The notes: generated from the sequence alone by a model not told the origin. A stretch of DNA of 64,000 bases from Lycium barbarum (GCF_019175385.1 NC_083341.1:22390203-22454202), one strand, 5' to 3'; shown: positions 22,120-34,322, counted from the stretch's first letter. Translations and numbers: made by a program.

Positions 22120-23350
22120 TTGAGATTGGCGCAACAGATACATCGAATACTTGCAAGATGGGAAGCTCCTGAGCGACCCAAAAGAATCACGATCACTCCG
22201 GACCAAAGTAGCTCGGTTCTGCTTAATAGACGGTCAATTGTATCGACGGTCTTTCTTCGAACCTCTGGCCAAGTGTCTGGGTCCCGGAGAAACAGATTAT
22301 GTGATGGGAGAAGTCCACGAGGGTACCTGCGGTAATCACTCCGGTATGGAAGCCTTGGTTCGAAAAATTATCAGAGCCAGTTATTACTAGAACCGGATGG
22401 AGGATGATGCGAAGAATTTTGTTCGGAAATGCGACGGGTGTCAAAGGCATGCCCGATGATTCATCAACTCGGGGAGTTGTCGCACCCGGTGATATCACCT
22501 CGGCCATTCATGAAGTGGGGAATGGACATCGTCGGTCCTCTGCCATGGGCATCAAGTAAGGCTCGCTTCATTCTGTTTATGACTGACTACTTCTCAAAAT
22601 GGGTTGAAGCGCAGGCCTTCAAAAAGATTAGAGAAAAAGAGGTTATTGACTTCATACGGGACCATATTATCTGTCATTTCGGCATCCCGGCTGAAATAAC
22701 TTGTGATAACGGCCCTTAGTTCATTGGCAGCAAGGTCAATAATTTCCTTGAAGGGTTGAAGATCAAGAAGATAGTATCGACTCCGTATCACTCGAGTGCA
22801 GACGGACAAACGGAATCCACGAACAAAACAATAATTAAAAATCTAAGGAAAAGACTTGAAACATCAAAAAATAAATGGAGGGAAGTGCTGCCGGAGGTAT
22901 TATGGGCTTACAGAACTATGTCAAAATCAAGCACGGAAGAAACACCTTTCTCGTTGGTCTACAGGGTCGAAGCTCTGATTCCCGTAGAAGTTGGCGAACC
23001 GAGCCTCCGGTTCAAATACGTCACCAGCGGGTCAAACGAGGAGGCTATGGTTGTAAAACTCGACCTGGCGGACAAACTACGTGAAAATGCGCTCCGTTTA
23101 GCGGCTAAAAAATAATGAATGGAGGTACTACAACCGGAGGGCCAATCTTTGACATTTTCGAGTTGGGGACTTGGTACTTCGGAAAGTTACTTTGAACACC
23201 AAAAATCCCAAGGACGGGAAGTTGGGTTCGAACTGGGAAGGGCCGATAACCGGAGTAACGGGCAAAGGATCGTACCAATTGGAATCCATGGACGGACAAC
23301 GGTTGTGCAATAACTGGAATGTGGCTCATTTGAAGAAATACTATTGCTAA
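22120..23350 (+). pseudogene. Integrase remnant (element C)
   Basis: The zinc-binding part shows HEGTCGNHSGMEALVRKI and KCDGCQRHA (22310-22450), split by TAG 22388 and a frameshift near 22452. The core domain carries the full catalytic triad: Asp at 22525 (GMDIVGP), Asp at 22705 (TCDNG), Glu at 22813 (QTESTNK), with 35 residues between the last two, the D,D35E spacing. TAG at 22717 replaces the Gln expected after CDNGP. The C-terminal part (RRANL, KDGKLGSNWEGPI, NNWNVAHLKKYYC) runs in another frame to about 23350. No chromodomain was seen. Confidence 0.92.
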
Positions 23351-24479
23351 GGAATGGATGCCTACCCTTGTGATCATCTTTTATTAACCTATCCTTTTTT
23401 ACAGAGGTAGTACCGAATGAAGTTAGGTCTGAAAACACGTGTTGCACTCTTTTCTTTAGTACGGTTTTGTCCCCAAGTGGGTTTTCCGACAAGGTTTTTT
23501 AACGAGGCAACAAGTACAGCGTGTTACTTTATGAAAGCAAGGCAAAGTACCTGGAAACGGAGGGTATGCCCATCGAGTGGGGACTTAATAGTGCTTACCC
23601 GATCATGCTGCTCGGATAAACAGTAGGGGACTATCACACCCACATCGAGGCCTATCTCGGAAAGGTAGAATGAGTTCAACTCACCAAAACAGATGAAGAA
23701 ACACTATTAAGTGCTATCCCGAAAAGGTCTTTGAAATTTTATGTCTCTTATTCTTGTGTAAACCCGGACCTTCTGTGTTAGGTTTCGATGTAAGGACCAA
23801 ACGATCAAAAACGAATCGTGTCCAGTTAGTATTTGCTACGGCAAAAACAGAAGGAAACAGATGAAATCCTCATCTTATGTACGTACAAACACTGGCTATA
23901 TAAAAGAGTGTTCTGAAAGTATTCCTCTCGAACACGTCTTTGTATTAAAAACCCTATACCGGTAATTATTATCAAAATTCGGCAGAGGCAGCAAGGTTGA
24001 AACGAACCGACCCAAAATCTTTTAACACCCTCGAGTAGGGACTGCCGTCTCAAAACTTGACAAAGGCAAGGATTCAGGTATCCGAACTTAATCTATTATA
24101 CGTAAACGGTTGAAAAAGGTTTAAATGATTTAAAAACCTCGACCCGAAATGCCCAACGTGATTCGGAGACGTCTGAATTCACGAAGCATAAATAAGCCCC
24201 TCAGGAAAATCATTCGATAAAATCCTCGGTCAAAAACCTACCCAACGAAATAAAAACCAATACTCAATGAGTTAAGACAGCCGCAATTCGGACAAAAGCA
24301 GTAGCGAACCTTTGATTATTCCTTACGGGACAAATGATTAAGGCAAATGTCATAACGTACATTCGAATAAAAGAATGATGAAAACTAAGTCAAAAGGGAA
24401 ATACGTATTTCATATATAAACTAAGTCTTTACATTTGGACTTTTCACACAAGTCAAAAACAAAAACAAAAACAAAATAA
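23351..24479. other. Non-coding spacer of element C
   Basis: Lies between the end of pol and the antisense gene. It has no protein-like frame. Long spacers of this kind, and accessory ORFs behind them, are common in Tat-type elements. Confidence 0.6.
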
Positions 24480-26046
24480 AGGCTCGTACAGGCCCTGATC
24501 TACCTGGTATGGTTAGAACCGGAGTTCTTAGAAACCGTTTGCTCGAAATCTTCATAATCAGTATCGAGAGCTTTCTTGGCCCTCTCCTCAATTTCTTTGG
24601 CTTCGAGTATCCGGGCCTGGAGGTCCCTTAACCCTTTTTCAACCTGTTCGAAGGTAACCCTCCGAGATTTACACCACTCATACTCGATCAGAATCGTAGA
24701 ACGAGCTTCGACAGTCTCCATGTCTTTAAGAGACTCTTCTAGGTCGGCCACGGCTTTTTTCAATTCAGCCTCTAGTTCGGATCACTCTTTAAGCCGATCC
24801 AAACTCAGCCTGAAGCACATCATTGGCCTCTGTAGCCTCCTTGAGCTTGCTCTTGAGCTCGTCACTAATACGAGCTCAAGTCTTGGCTTTCTGCTCGGCC
24901 ACCCTCAGCTTCTCCTTGTCATTAGCACTGTCAGATTCAAGTTGGTGGTGCCTTTCTGCCATCCCCACGGCATCAGCTTTGACCGAGTGAAGTTCACTCC
25001 GAAGTTGGGAAATAGTGGCCTCGAGTTCACCAAGCCTCGTAATAAAATTGGCATTGTCTCAGTTAAGACGGGCATTATCCGCCTCAAGGAACCGGTTCTT
25101 TTCAACCATATTGGCCAACTCGGCCTTCAAGCAAAGGTTTTCGGCCTTTGCCGCTTCGAGCTTAGATTGAAGGTTGGGAAGAGCAGCGGCTCGGCTCAGC
25201 TGATCTTCGTTCTCCTGCAGGAGGAGTTGGAACTTCTCCGTTTCTCAGCCCTGGGCATCCAGCTGGCCCTTTAAGTCACCAATCTCGTGTTGGGCACGAA
25301 CAAAGCCCCCATTAATGAGCACAACACTCTGCAGAAGAAGAAGCAAATTGAGTTAAGAAATTGAATAAACGAGAGTTGAAAATCGTACATCAATACTATG
25401 GAAAGACGAGCATAAAGTTTACCCGGTTGCCTGCATGCATGCCTTCGTTTGTAAGGCACTGCCAAGGAACCCCGACCATTTTCCTCTTATCCGAATCTGA
25501 AATAAGAGGCCTTAGATAGCTTGCTACTCCCACAGGGTGGGATAAAAAGCTACAATCCCCGGGGATGGTGATCACAGCCGACCTCGTCCTTCTCGGTTCT
25601 ACACTGGGGGCCGGGAAAATACCTTCATGGGAGTCCCTCGCACCTATTTCAGTGGACCGGCTAGCCGCCCTCGTGGCTTGAGGAATAGGAAGGTGTCCGA
25701 ACCCAGCTGCTTCCCCGATTGCAGGAGGGATATCCGAGAACATGTCGTTCAGGTTATCGGACCTCGATGAAGGAGTAAGAAAAACCGGAATGACTCCAGC
25801 AGCCTCGGTAGATGCAGGTGCCTTGGATGTAGTGGTTTGGGCACCATCGGGCAGTGGACTGGTAACCATCATAGCCTCATTGTCCGGAGCTGATTTAGCC
25901 CTTTGATCAGCCTCGGTATCCGAAGACGGGCTAGATCTTCTAGGTCTCTTCACTAAGGATGCCACTTCGAGTGAATCATCACTTGAAATGTCAATAAATT
26001 CAACAGACCTTAGAGTAATCAGAAAAAGAACATCTTCTTCCCCATC

Positions 26047-26067
26047 TGTGGTCGGGGGGGGGGGGGG
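26047..26067. repeat. Poly-G run inside the antisense gene
   Basis: An uninterrupted run of about 20 G on the plus strand. On the minus strand it encodes consecutive prolines within the acidic/Pro-rich part of the antisense protein. Homopolymers of this length are error-prone in sequencing. Confidence 0.8.
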
Positions 26068-26574
26068 ATGGAAGTTCCTTCCTCAGCTCTGGATGAGGGT
26101 AGAATGGTTGTTTCTTCCTCAAGAACAGAGGCGACAAAGGGGGCCGCACCAACCCTGCGAATAATAATATCGGACTCTAATTCATCCCTCAGGGTCCGAA
26201 CATCACTTCTTGGCTTCTTCTTTTCCTGCCCTTTTGCCGAGGGCTTTCTCTGTCTCTTACCAGTTGCAACAATGAGCTAGGATACCCCTGCCGTATCAAA
26301 TGCAGAAGCTTGTATGGTAGTCTTGGTCGTTGGTTCGGGTCTTCGCTCCACCAAGCCCTTGGGCAAGCCTGAATACTAAAGGAGTTATAGAAAGAAAAAG
26401 CAAAACAGGAGGACGCAATAAGTACCGAATCAAAGGGAAGATTACCATGATTTTAGGAAACCCACCGGCCACGGGACAGGTCCCCCCATGTCCGTTCACC
26501 ATGAGGCTGTTGGCTAATTATTGCCTCGACACACTCGGGGAGGTTCCGGACAGCTGAAGGTATCCATGCCTCGG

Positions 26575-26668
26575 CTAAAAAAAAATTCACATATGCATGT
26601 AAGAGAGAAAATTTAGACAAAATATGTAGGAAAGACAACTACAGAGGGAAGACAACTGAGAAACTTAC
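26575..26668 (-). other. Intron of the antisense gene
   Basis: Donor GTAAGTTTCTC starts at 26668 (minus strand). The acceptor is a T-rich tract ending TTTTTTTTTAG at 26575. The 94-nt intron joins WNNR to AEAWIPSAV-type sequence. The splice sites suit a plant intron. Confidence 0.65.
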
Positions 26669-27625
26669 GTCTATTATTCCACTTTTCCGGAAAGGGCATG
26701 TTATCAGCCGGAATAATGTCTGCGGTCCTTACCCGGACATAACATTCCAACCATCCTCGATCTCTATCCTCGTCGAGTTTGGAAGGAATCGGGTTCCGGC
26801 CTCGTTTGGCGACCTTTATCACGTCCCCCTCAGAAGCTTCTCGGAGAATACAACTGGATGAAGTATGCTAACGTGAATTCCTTTTTGGCATTATTGGCTA
26901 GTAGGCGGAGGCAGGCCACGATCCTCCAGATAATCGGTTCAATTTGGGCCAAGGTCACATTGTACTTCCAGCACATCTCAAGAATAACCTGATCAATTGG
27001 AGGATCGAGTTTGAGTGTAAATGGATACGTATAAACGTACATGAACCCTTCTTTGTAGTCGGCAATGGACTCGTCGGGCCCAGGAGCGAACACTTGCACC
27101 AGATACTTATCCCATCCACAATCGGCCCGGACCTGAGGGAGGAGATCCTCTGTAACAGACGAAGGGTATCGCCTTATGTCGAAACCCCTATCCACGATTA
27201 GAGATGTCTTCTCAACATCAAATTCATGGTTGTAATTAGGTCTGGACGGTATTATGTCCAGGGTAGTCGGTTCCACAAATGTCTTGCCTTTGGGTTTTGA
27301 AACAGGCTCGGCTCTTGGAGAAGAAACCGAGGGAACATCCTGGGAAGTAGAATCAGTATTGGCTGACATTTTAAAGGTAAAGAGTAGGTATAGAAATTTG
27401 AGGATTTGAAGAGACAGGTGAAAGTTTCAAGACAAGAACAAAACAATGAAAGGGGAATATTAGAAGGATTGGAGACTCAATTTGATCCTTGATGCAAAAA
27501 ACTTTAAGGATTTAGAGAAAAAGAAGAAGTTGACAAATGAGCAGCTAACAAAGAAGTTAACAAAGAGGTAAAGAAGTAAAAGGTAGAGAGTGAGAAGTGA
27601 GAGTGAAAAATGAGCGCTTTGGGCC

Positions 27626-27632
27626 TTATATA
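27626..27632 (-). promoter_or_regulatory. TATA box of the antisense gene
   Basis: On the minus strand CGCCTATATAAGGCCC lies about 257 nt upstream of the antisense ATG. It would give an independent antisense promoter, separate from the LTR. Confidence 0.5.
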
Positions 27633-27904
27633 GGCGTTCCACTGTAGCAGTTACAGACAACGACCAATCGAGAGGCGAAACATATCCTAGAATTAATGGG
27701 ACGTGATTTGAAGCAACATGGATTAAGGCGGTTCCCGAGGTCGACCACTCGGGACGAGACAAGTGGCCAAAGTCAGAAGGACGTGAAATAACTGTTCCCG
27801 CCAAATTTGAAGATAAGAACGAGCTTATGGAACCACTAGTTTTGGGACTTACCCACTTCCCTTTACTCCGGTAAAACTACGATCCGGAAAGTGTGGGGAA
27901 TATC

Positions 27905-28476
27905 TGTATACGGTAAAAACCGGATCAATGTGTGGCCGGTGAATCCGGAGCTGAGGGTAAGTCCAAATGAGCACGAGCATGTTCGGTCTATTCTTCCAAC
28001 CGGGGTATCGTATCGGATGCAATTGACCCGAGACAAGAAAAGCGTGTCCGTTGGTCTGGGTATGCCGATCCAAGATCAACGTGTCCATTGGTCTGATTAG
28101 CCCGTTGCGATGTTGCCACGCGTCAGGAAACCGTTCTACTATTTGCACTGACGACCGTACGGGTGTCAGACTGTACGGTCTTACCTTATCTTTTTTAAGG
28201 TTTCTTTATTCATAAGGGCTTTTGTGATATATTCATAGCCCATAAGGCATACCTATAAATAGAGGACATTCTTCCCCTTTTTGGGGGTTAGCTTTTTTTA
28301 GATCTCAACATTGTAATAGTCAAATATATAGAAGCTCTCTCTCTCTCTCACACAGATATTGGTCCGGATTTTGTGGTGTTCTTCCTCAGCTTTACTTATT
28401 CATTCAATATAATATATTGCCTAATATATATATTTGACATAAATCACCAATTACAATACACATTCTCATAGCAGCA

Positions 28477-28556
<80 letters not shown>

Positions 28557-28665
28557 CTACAAACAAATCCATAGACATTTCATATCAACCTAATAGATTA
28601 AAATTCATCCACATATCCTATACCTCACTTACAAATTTAATTGTTACTGAAATCCGGGGTAAACA
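27905..28665 (+). repeat. 3' LTR of element C
   Basis: TGTATACGGTAAAAACC to GGGTAAACA, 761 bp, preceded by a purine-rich tract (GGAAAGTGTGGGGAA, about 27886-27900). The TATA box is at 28254-28261. It contains a (CA)n run and then a long (TA)n run at 28501-28554 that the 5' LTR lacks, so this LTR gained a microsatellite after insertion. Confidence 0.93.
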
Positions 28666-28670
28666 ATAAT

Positions 28671-29420
28671 AGCAATTTCCAGATTTCTTACAGCTTTTTC
28701 TTTTTTCTTTTTTCTTTTTTCTTTTGGATGATAGAGGTCGGTTGTAGCTCCACAACATCTTTAGCTTGGATAACCCTTTTAATACATCATTACAACTGGA
28801 AATTGTCCTACAAAGAAGTGGAAAACCTTGACATAGCTTATATTTACAGATGGAAGAAGTGACATTAACAATGTTTGACAGAGCTATTTTTTGAGCGGGG
28901 GCTCTCCGGGAAGTAGACTTTCTCGCAGGAAGTCCTGCAAGGAAAAGATGAGTAAATACCACAGAGCTAAGAAAGGCTGAAATTAAATATCACACAACTA
29001 TGAATATTTGCTTACAACCACACACCACTCGGGGTGCTGTTAGAAATTTAATGCTCAAGCAATCTAATAATCCTTAGATTTAGAAATTAATAATCAAAGT
29101 TACCTGATGGAGCACCTAAATGTCCATCCTTCATGGGTGGGCACACCCTTTTTTACAAAACATTTTGTACTAATTCTGAAGTTTCATACTTATTCTCAAC
29201 TTAAAAAATCATATATTTTATTCTCTTAATTATTAGCCATCTTAGTTAATCCAAATTTTTCGTGGCGGTTCTATCAACTAATGCGAACTATTGTTCTTAC
29301 TAATTAAATAATTGTAGTTCAGTTTGAGCTCTAAGCGTACCTTGCTTCACAAAACTCTAACTTGTGGAGATAATTGTATTCTTGAATCATTGTTGGAAAC
29401 CTAAAGTATAATCTTGTTAT
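28671..29420. repeat. Old segmental duplicate, copy III, left part
   Basis: 28985-29420 follows copies I and II (CTCGGGGTGCTGTTAG; AATTAATAATCAAAGTTACC; AACTCTAACTTGTGGAG). It is cut by element A at 29420 and resumes at 56169. The stretch 28671-28984, including a T/C-rich run at 28690-28725, has no partner I could see and no gene. Confidence 0.7.
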
Positions 29421-30321
29421 TGGCTATGCGTCCACCAAATAATGTATGAGGGACCTAGTTAAGTACCAGTTCCCTTATGCAATGCAATAAGTACAGAAGG
29501 CAAGATTTTACCGTGGAATACTCTTTGCTCAAGGGATTAAAAACCATGACCTACACTCAATTCACTACGCAAGCAACTTCAGGTTACAACTCTAACGTAA
29601 GCTAGGTACTAACTCCCATAATCCCTCACTCTTACAATAAAGCTTATGCAACCGAGGAACTATACAATAATGCTTATGTAACCTAGGAACTATACAATAA
29701 TGATTATGCAACCTTGGAACTAACTCTCATAGTCCCTCCACACTTAAATACACTGATTGTAAGCACCTTCACTTGACTACCTCTAGCCAAGGAAACTAAT
29801 ACACCTAGACTCACTCTAGCCTAGTGTACCTCTCAAGAGGTTGTGGAAGCAACCTTGACAATTTAGAATACCTACAAACAACTTCCTTTTTGTGAAAGAG
29901 TAGGTTTACAGTTTAAGAACAAAAGAACAAAGACTTACAACAACCTAAAGATCATAGACAACATCCTGTGTTTGGATCAGGTTCTTCAGCCTGTAGATGT
30001 CTTTGTTCTTGAGAGATCTTGAAAAACTTGCGTCGGCAGATTTTGCCCAATTTGGATTAGGTTTTTCAAGTCTCCTCAATATATTTCCAACATGTTGTAT
30101 ATATAGTGGGAGCATGTGGGATGGATAGAGACCACTCATTCACTTTGACCTAGAGCATGGGCCAACTCAATGCTGTACTTTTGTGCAACAAGTGGCTCGG
30201 CTTTACAGCTATTCCCTCTCGACGGTACAAGGTGCACAGAGAGCAGGTTGCAGACCAGGTCTCTATCTGGTTCTGAAATAGTTTGACAATCATCAAAACA
30301 CAAAGACACTTGGACTTATCA
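29421..30321 (-). repeat. 3' LTR of element A
   Basis: On the minus strand it runs TGATAAGTCC... to ...GCATAGCCA. It is 901 bp against 821 bp for the other LTR. The extra length comes from a short duplicated block around AACTATACAATAATG (29650-29712). A TATA-like CTATATATACAAC lies on the minus strand at about 30095-30107. A purine tract, GAAAAGGAGAAAT, precedes the LTR start (30322-30335). Confidence 0.9.
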
Positions 30322-30862
30322 ATTTCTCCTTTTCGATGATGACAAACTCATAGACGATGTTCCTCCTAAAAACCAGCTTCCCGGTTGTTCTCCCTGCGAA
30401 GCAGACCATTATTTTAGAGCACCTGCAACATGTTAGCAACAACGTAACACATTTCTACAGCATATCTTCCCCCTTAGTTCAGCAACATATCTTCCAGCAC
30501 ATCCACTGCATTCTTTCTCATAACACAATGATCCCATCGCCACACTTTCACTACATATGCACAATATTCATCATAGTCTTCCCCCTGTTGGCATCATCAG
30601 AAAAGAAACCATAGTGCAGCCAGTAAGAGGTACAAGTAGAGAGTGTTACAAACAGAATCAACACAAGCAAGCAAGCAATAGTGCATAAAAAATAATGTAA
30701 AAGCCCAAGAATAGGAAGTAATTCAAACAGTACAAGCATGTGTAAAAGTAAACTACTAATATGCCAGTCAGACAAGAAAGGTATAGAACATGGGGGTTAA
30801 GACATCAGTCAGGGGAGGACAAGGGAAAGGAGCAGAGACTGAAGGAAAATGGTAGGAGCTGA
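30322..30862 (-). other. Element A internal region without gene
   Basis: Between the polypurine tract and the second ORF. No coding frame of note; short open stretches only. Confidence 0.5.
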
Positions 30863-31640
30863 TTACTGGGGGTTATCCAAGGCTTGAAGAAAATTGTAAA
30901 TTTTCTCAACACAAGCGCCTTGATCTTGGAGCATTTGGTTCCTGAGATCTTCCACTTTGATCTTCAACTGATCCCTTAGATGAGCATTCTTACCTTTCAT
31001 CTGCTTAATTTCTGCATGTGCTGCCTTCAGGGCTTTGGTGAGAACATAGATGGTGGATCCTGCTCCTTTAGGCGCGGACTCATAATCTTCCAAAGTAGCC
31101 ATGGAGATCACATTCTTTTCTGTTCCCAAGTTGGTTGTGCCAGTCCTCGCATTAAAATGCCCAAGGACTTTTGTCAGGAAAAAGCCATAGGGAAGACCAG
31201 GATCATTTTCACTAGTGCTTACTACATTGATCATGTGATTGATCATGATTTCTGGTAGATTGGTTCAAGAGTTGAGAAATCTTTCATGAGTACCATATGT
31301 TTTGAAGTGACACTGCCATCCCTTCCACTTCTTGGTATGAGCACCTTGTCCACAAACTCGAAAACCAGTTGACAAGTGGGCTCGAGATCCTATTTGAGAA
31401 GCTTTCCTGGATAGACTGACCTGCATTTCTTAACAATCACATTTTTGAATAAGGTGCAAGCCCTTATAGTCACATCCCTTAGCCCTTCCCAAGATTTTGT
31501 CTAGTACTACTTCAGTCAGCATAAAGTCTGTCACATTCGTTGTTAGGGCCAGAGCACTGTCATCAAGATGAAGTAGATTTATATACAGTTTTGTTACTTC
31601 ATATTCATACACACAAGGAGCCGGTGGAGTAAGAAGATGA
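30863..31640 (-). pseudogene. Second (3') ORF of element A, accessory or envelope-like
   Basis: Minus-strand fragments 31430-31612 and 30863-31246 read as one decayed protein. The first contains LYINLLHLDDSALALTTNV. The second contains GLPYGFFLTKVLGHFN, resembling the plant retroelement 'putative transposon protein' family, and then a coiled-coil-like Lys/Glu-rich tail. In SIRE-type copia elements an extra ORF sits here, downstream of pol. Homology to that ORF is inference. A stop and a frame break separate the fragments, so no intact product is possible. Confidence 0.5.
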
Positions 31641-32364
31641 GTCCACTTTTAAAATTCCACCATCTCCCACAGTTCTTTCATCTCAGTCTTCTCTTTCAGG
31701 TTTACATCAATCCTCATCCCAAAGAGAATGTTCTGCATTTGGATATGTTTCTTTCTCAATTCAATTTCATGTCTCTCAACGGCATTTGTCCTCTGTTTCT
31801 TTTGCGAGACAAATTGAGTATCACTTTTTTCTCCTCCTATCTCCTCCTGTCATTCCCTTTGATTTCCTTTTCTTGTTTTCCGTCATACTCCCAGAGATCT
31901 GATTGTACACTAAGCGAAGTATGATATCACCATCAGAGTCAACATTTTATCTTGATTTTTCTTTTGAGGCACCAGGTTCTTTAGCATAGATGGGACACCA
32001 AGTTTTCTTCTCAGGGTGAGAGGTGGGTATGACGTCTGCAACCTTTCCTCAAGATTCAAGGGCCCTCTAGTTCGAAGACACTAGATAGAGATGTAAATAT
32101 ACTTTGGTTAGAAAAGATTGAGTGCTTTGAGGATGAATATTGCGAATTCATTTTGATTTAGCTTGAAGGAGGGTTTTGAGATATTTGTACTTGGTAACAG
32201 TGATGAGATAAGAGTTGTTTTAGACGGCCTTGTATAGGACAGAAGAGAGAATGAGAAGTTCGACGGTCTGACAATTTTGGTAAGTGAAGAGAGAGAAGGA
32301 CAAGAGAGATGCATTTAAGGTGTCCAAGATGACATTTTAGGACAGGTGTGAGAGACGAGATAGA
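31641..32364 (-). other. Element A internal remnant up to the B insertion
   Basis: No clear protein. The minus strand has short, low-complexity serine/leucine-rich frames. Element B interrupts it at ATAGA (32360-32364). Confidence 0.45.
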
Positions 32365-33214
32365 TGATATGATCCTACATGGCACACTCCATCTAAGGGC
32401 TTACATCCAAAGCCAAGCTATGGAACTTCAAGCTCTACAAGCGGCATGGATGATAAGGATGGCATTGAAGGCCTTTGGAGGATCCTACAAGCCAAACAAG
32501 ATGGCTTATGATGTGTGGAAAGTGGCTTGGGAGTTGATTGAAGAAGAAGCTACTAGAAAGGGACCAAATGCGCAAGTGGCTAGAAGTGCAAGAAGGGTAT
32601 AAATGCAAAGTGGCCAAACGTGCAAATAGGGGCATTTATGCAAATTGGCTACACTTGCAAATTTGGATAAGATCGGGAGTTGGCTATTTGTGCAAGGAAG
32701 AAACATTTCGAATTCCAAGTCAACATCCCAACTGGCCAAATAAAGCCCTTGCCTCATTAATGGCATTTTTGTAATAACTTTATCTTTTTTAGTCTAGTAG
32801 TATAAATACTAGACTTAGACATTTCATTTACTTAGATTATGATGAATTGAGAATATTCCTTTGGAGAGATAGATTGTTTAGCTAGGATTAGCTTTAGATT
32901 AGTAATAGTTAATGGGGGATTCCATTGTTGGTTTTGAATCGATTTCCATTGATTTCATGAAGGATTGTTCATTTGTGGATTCAATTGAATTTCCCTTGCC
33001 TTGATTTCAAATAGTATAGGTTCTTTGAATTGAATCAAATTGAGAGGGTCTAGGTTTCATTAGGTTTGCTCATAGGTTCATAATTCATTGGGTCTTGCTT
33101 TTATCATTTATTTCTCATCCCCTTTTCTTCAATTATCATCCCAATTTCTTGTTATCCTTTAATTCCACGTTTTAGTATTGAATTGGTATTTTTTTCCCAA
33201 TTCAAATCGTATCG
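32365..33214 (+). repeat. 5' LTR of element B
   Basis: Starts TGATATGATCCTACATGGC and ends AATCGTATCG (last base mutated from A, compare 53069). 850 bp. The two LTRs align without large gaps. Confidence 0.92.
32791..32815 (+). promoter_or_regulatory. TATA box in a hairpin, 5' LTR of B
   Basis: AGTCTAGTA and TACTAGACT are perfect 9-bp inverted arms around the loop GTATAAA. The TATA box is therefore displayed in the loop or at the centre of a palindrome. Confidence 0.75.
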
Positions 33215-33216
33215 TT

Positions 33217-33228
33217 TGGTATCAGAGC
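33217..33228 (+). other. Primer-binding site of element B
   Basis: TGGTATCAGAGC, two bases after the LTR end. This is the classic plant initiator-methionine tRNA complement. Confidence 0.88.
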
Positions 33229-33901
33229 AAGGTCGAGCAATTGTTCCATCAATTCTTCAATCCTTGGTTGAACAAAAAAAAAACGATATTCAAAAATTAA
33301 AAAAATCAGAAAATTTGTTGTTGTTTGGTGGATTTGATGTTAGAATCAAGCTCCTTATGGTAAAATCCATCTAGATCTTGAATTTGGGAGTGCTTTGACA
33401 TGTTTTGAAAAATCACCATTGAAGACCTTTGTTGACACCTAATTTTCACCTCATAATGAGCGCATTTTAATTCTCAAAATTCCCGAGCCAAGATGGAATA
33501 AGGATACGCTTTCAAAATTCTACAATTCAAAAATCCTGAGAAAATTACAGAAATTAACAAAATTGACAGTTACGAGTTATTTACTTTCACAAACATGATT
33601 TGAAGATAAGATGTGTATCCCGCTCCATTTAACTCAGGAAAATTATTAATTAAAAATGACGTATGAATTACGGCTTATTTTGGCTGCATTGTTTTTACAT
33701 TTTTAAGTATTATCCATAACTATGTCAATATTGGGCTCATTTTAAAGCTCGTCTCTTTAAAACTACGAATTGTGAATTTTATTCCTTACAAATATTATTT
33801 TACAAGGGTGTTTTAAGTTAATACATCGGTTTGAAACTATGTAAAAAGTATACTACATTCTTTTAAAAAAGGGGGAGCTTAAGTTTTAATATTTCAGTTA
33901 A

Positions 33902-33921
33902 CCCCCCCCCCCCCCCCCCCC
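33902..33921 (+). repeat. Poly-C run
   Basis: About 20 consecutive C. A similar run of about 22 C lies at 42787-42809 within the same solo LTR. They may mark error-prone sequence. Confidence 0.8.
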
Positions 33922-34314
33922 AAAATGCCCCTTCATCCTCACAGCCAAACAGGCTTTTAAGATAAAACAACACAAATGATCTTCTTCTTGAATATTCCAC
34001 AACAACAACACAACCCAAACAGACCCTAGCAATTCCCAAAAATATAGCGATTTCCAGCTGTATTTGCCATTTTTGGCTAAGTTGCAGAAGCTTTAACGTT
34101 TTTCAGTTGTTGCCTATTCACTTGGGGAAAAAATGTTGAATTGTTTCCTGTGACCATCTCACAAAACGGTAATATGCTGACTCATTTCTTTTCTTCAAAT
34201 TATATTTCGATTTTTTCTTCATTTTTCGTATAAAGATTCGAATTTCAAAGCAAATAGAAACGAATTTCAAGTCCCACATCGAATTTGAACATCTTAACCC
34301 TAGAATTGGCCTTC

Positions 34315-34322
34315 TATAAATA
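34315..34322 (+). promoter_or_regulatory. TATA box of the long solo LTR
   Basis: TATAAATA in GGCCTTCTATAAATAGAAG. The surrounding TTCTA...TAGAA forms a short inverted repeat around the box. Confidence 0.55.

Larger units (their letters stand above)
24480..27369 (-). pseudogene. Antisense accessory gene of element C (gypsy-type 'transposase' family)
   Basis: Starts at ATG 27367-27369 on the minus strand. The N-terminal 180 residues include RPNYNHEFDVEKTSLIVD, GFMYVYTYPFTLKLDPPID and VTLAQIEPIIWRIVACLR. They fit the plant family named 'putative gypsy-type transposon' domain, a known antisense ORF of Tat elements whose function is unknown. Next come PEKWNNR (about 26670), a 94-nt intron, the second exon WIPSAVRNLPECVEAI, a Pro/Ser-rich region with nuclear-signal-like KRPRRSS (26280-25400), and a coiled-coil segment (24763-24500). 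A frame break near 26830 and other stops make this copy non-functional. Confidence 0.75.
13726..28665 (+). mobile_element. Element C: Ty3/gypsy (Tat-type) retrotransposon, dead
   Basis: Complete structure: 5' LTR, primer-binding site, gag, protease, RT, RNase H, integrase, a spacer, an antisense gene and 3' LTR, flanked by the exact 5-bp duplication ATAAT (13721-13725 and 28666-28670). The total is 14.9 kb including a nested 3.07-kb solo LTR. The gag style, the pol order with integrase last, the absence of a chromodomain and the antisense ORF fit the Tat lineage (family knowledge). Many stops and frameshifts break every frame, so it is inactive. The LTRs differ at roughly one site in ten by eye, so it is old. 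Confidence 0.93.

Noticed and set aside
24576..25274. Plus-strand open frame of 232 codons
   Set aside because: It mirrors the coiled-coil exon of the antisense gene. Its composition is what one expects from the complement of a Glu/Leu-rich coding strand.
13726..28665. Element C as an endogenous virus
   Set aside because: It has LTRs, an LTR-retrotransposon gag-pol order and no movement-protein or envelope frame. A transposon is the simpler reading.
29421..30321. Solo LTR at 29421 as an isolated insertion
   Set aside because: Its partner at 55348-56168, with gag and primer-binding site adjoining, and the shared outer 11-bp repeat show that the two belong to one split element.
32365..32774. 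Plus-strand frames over the LTR start (MELQALQAAWMIRMALKAFGG)
   Set aside because: The same frame recurs in the 3' LTR (52217 on) with different breaks. It is LTR sequence and the frame is not maintained.
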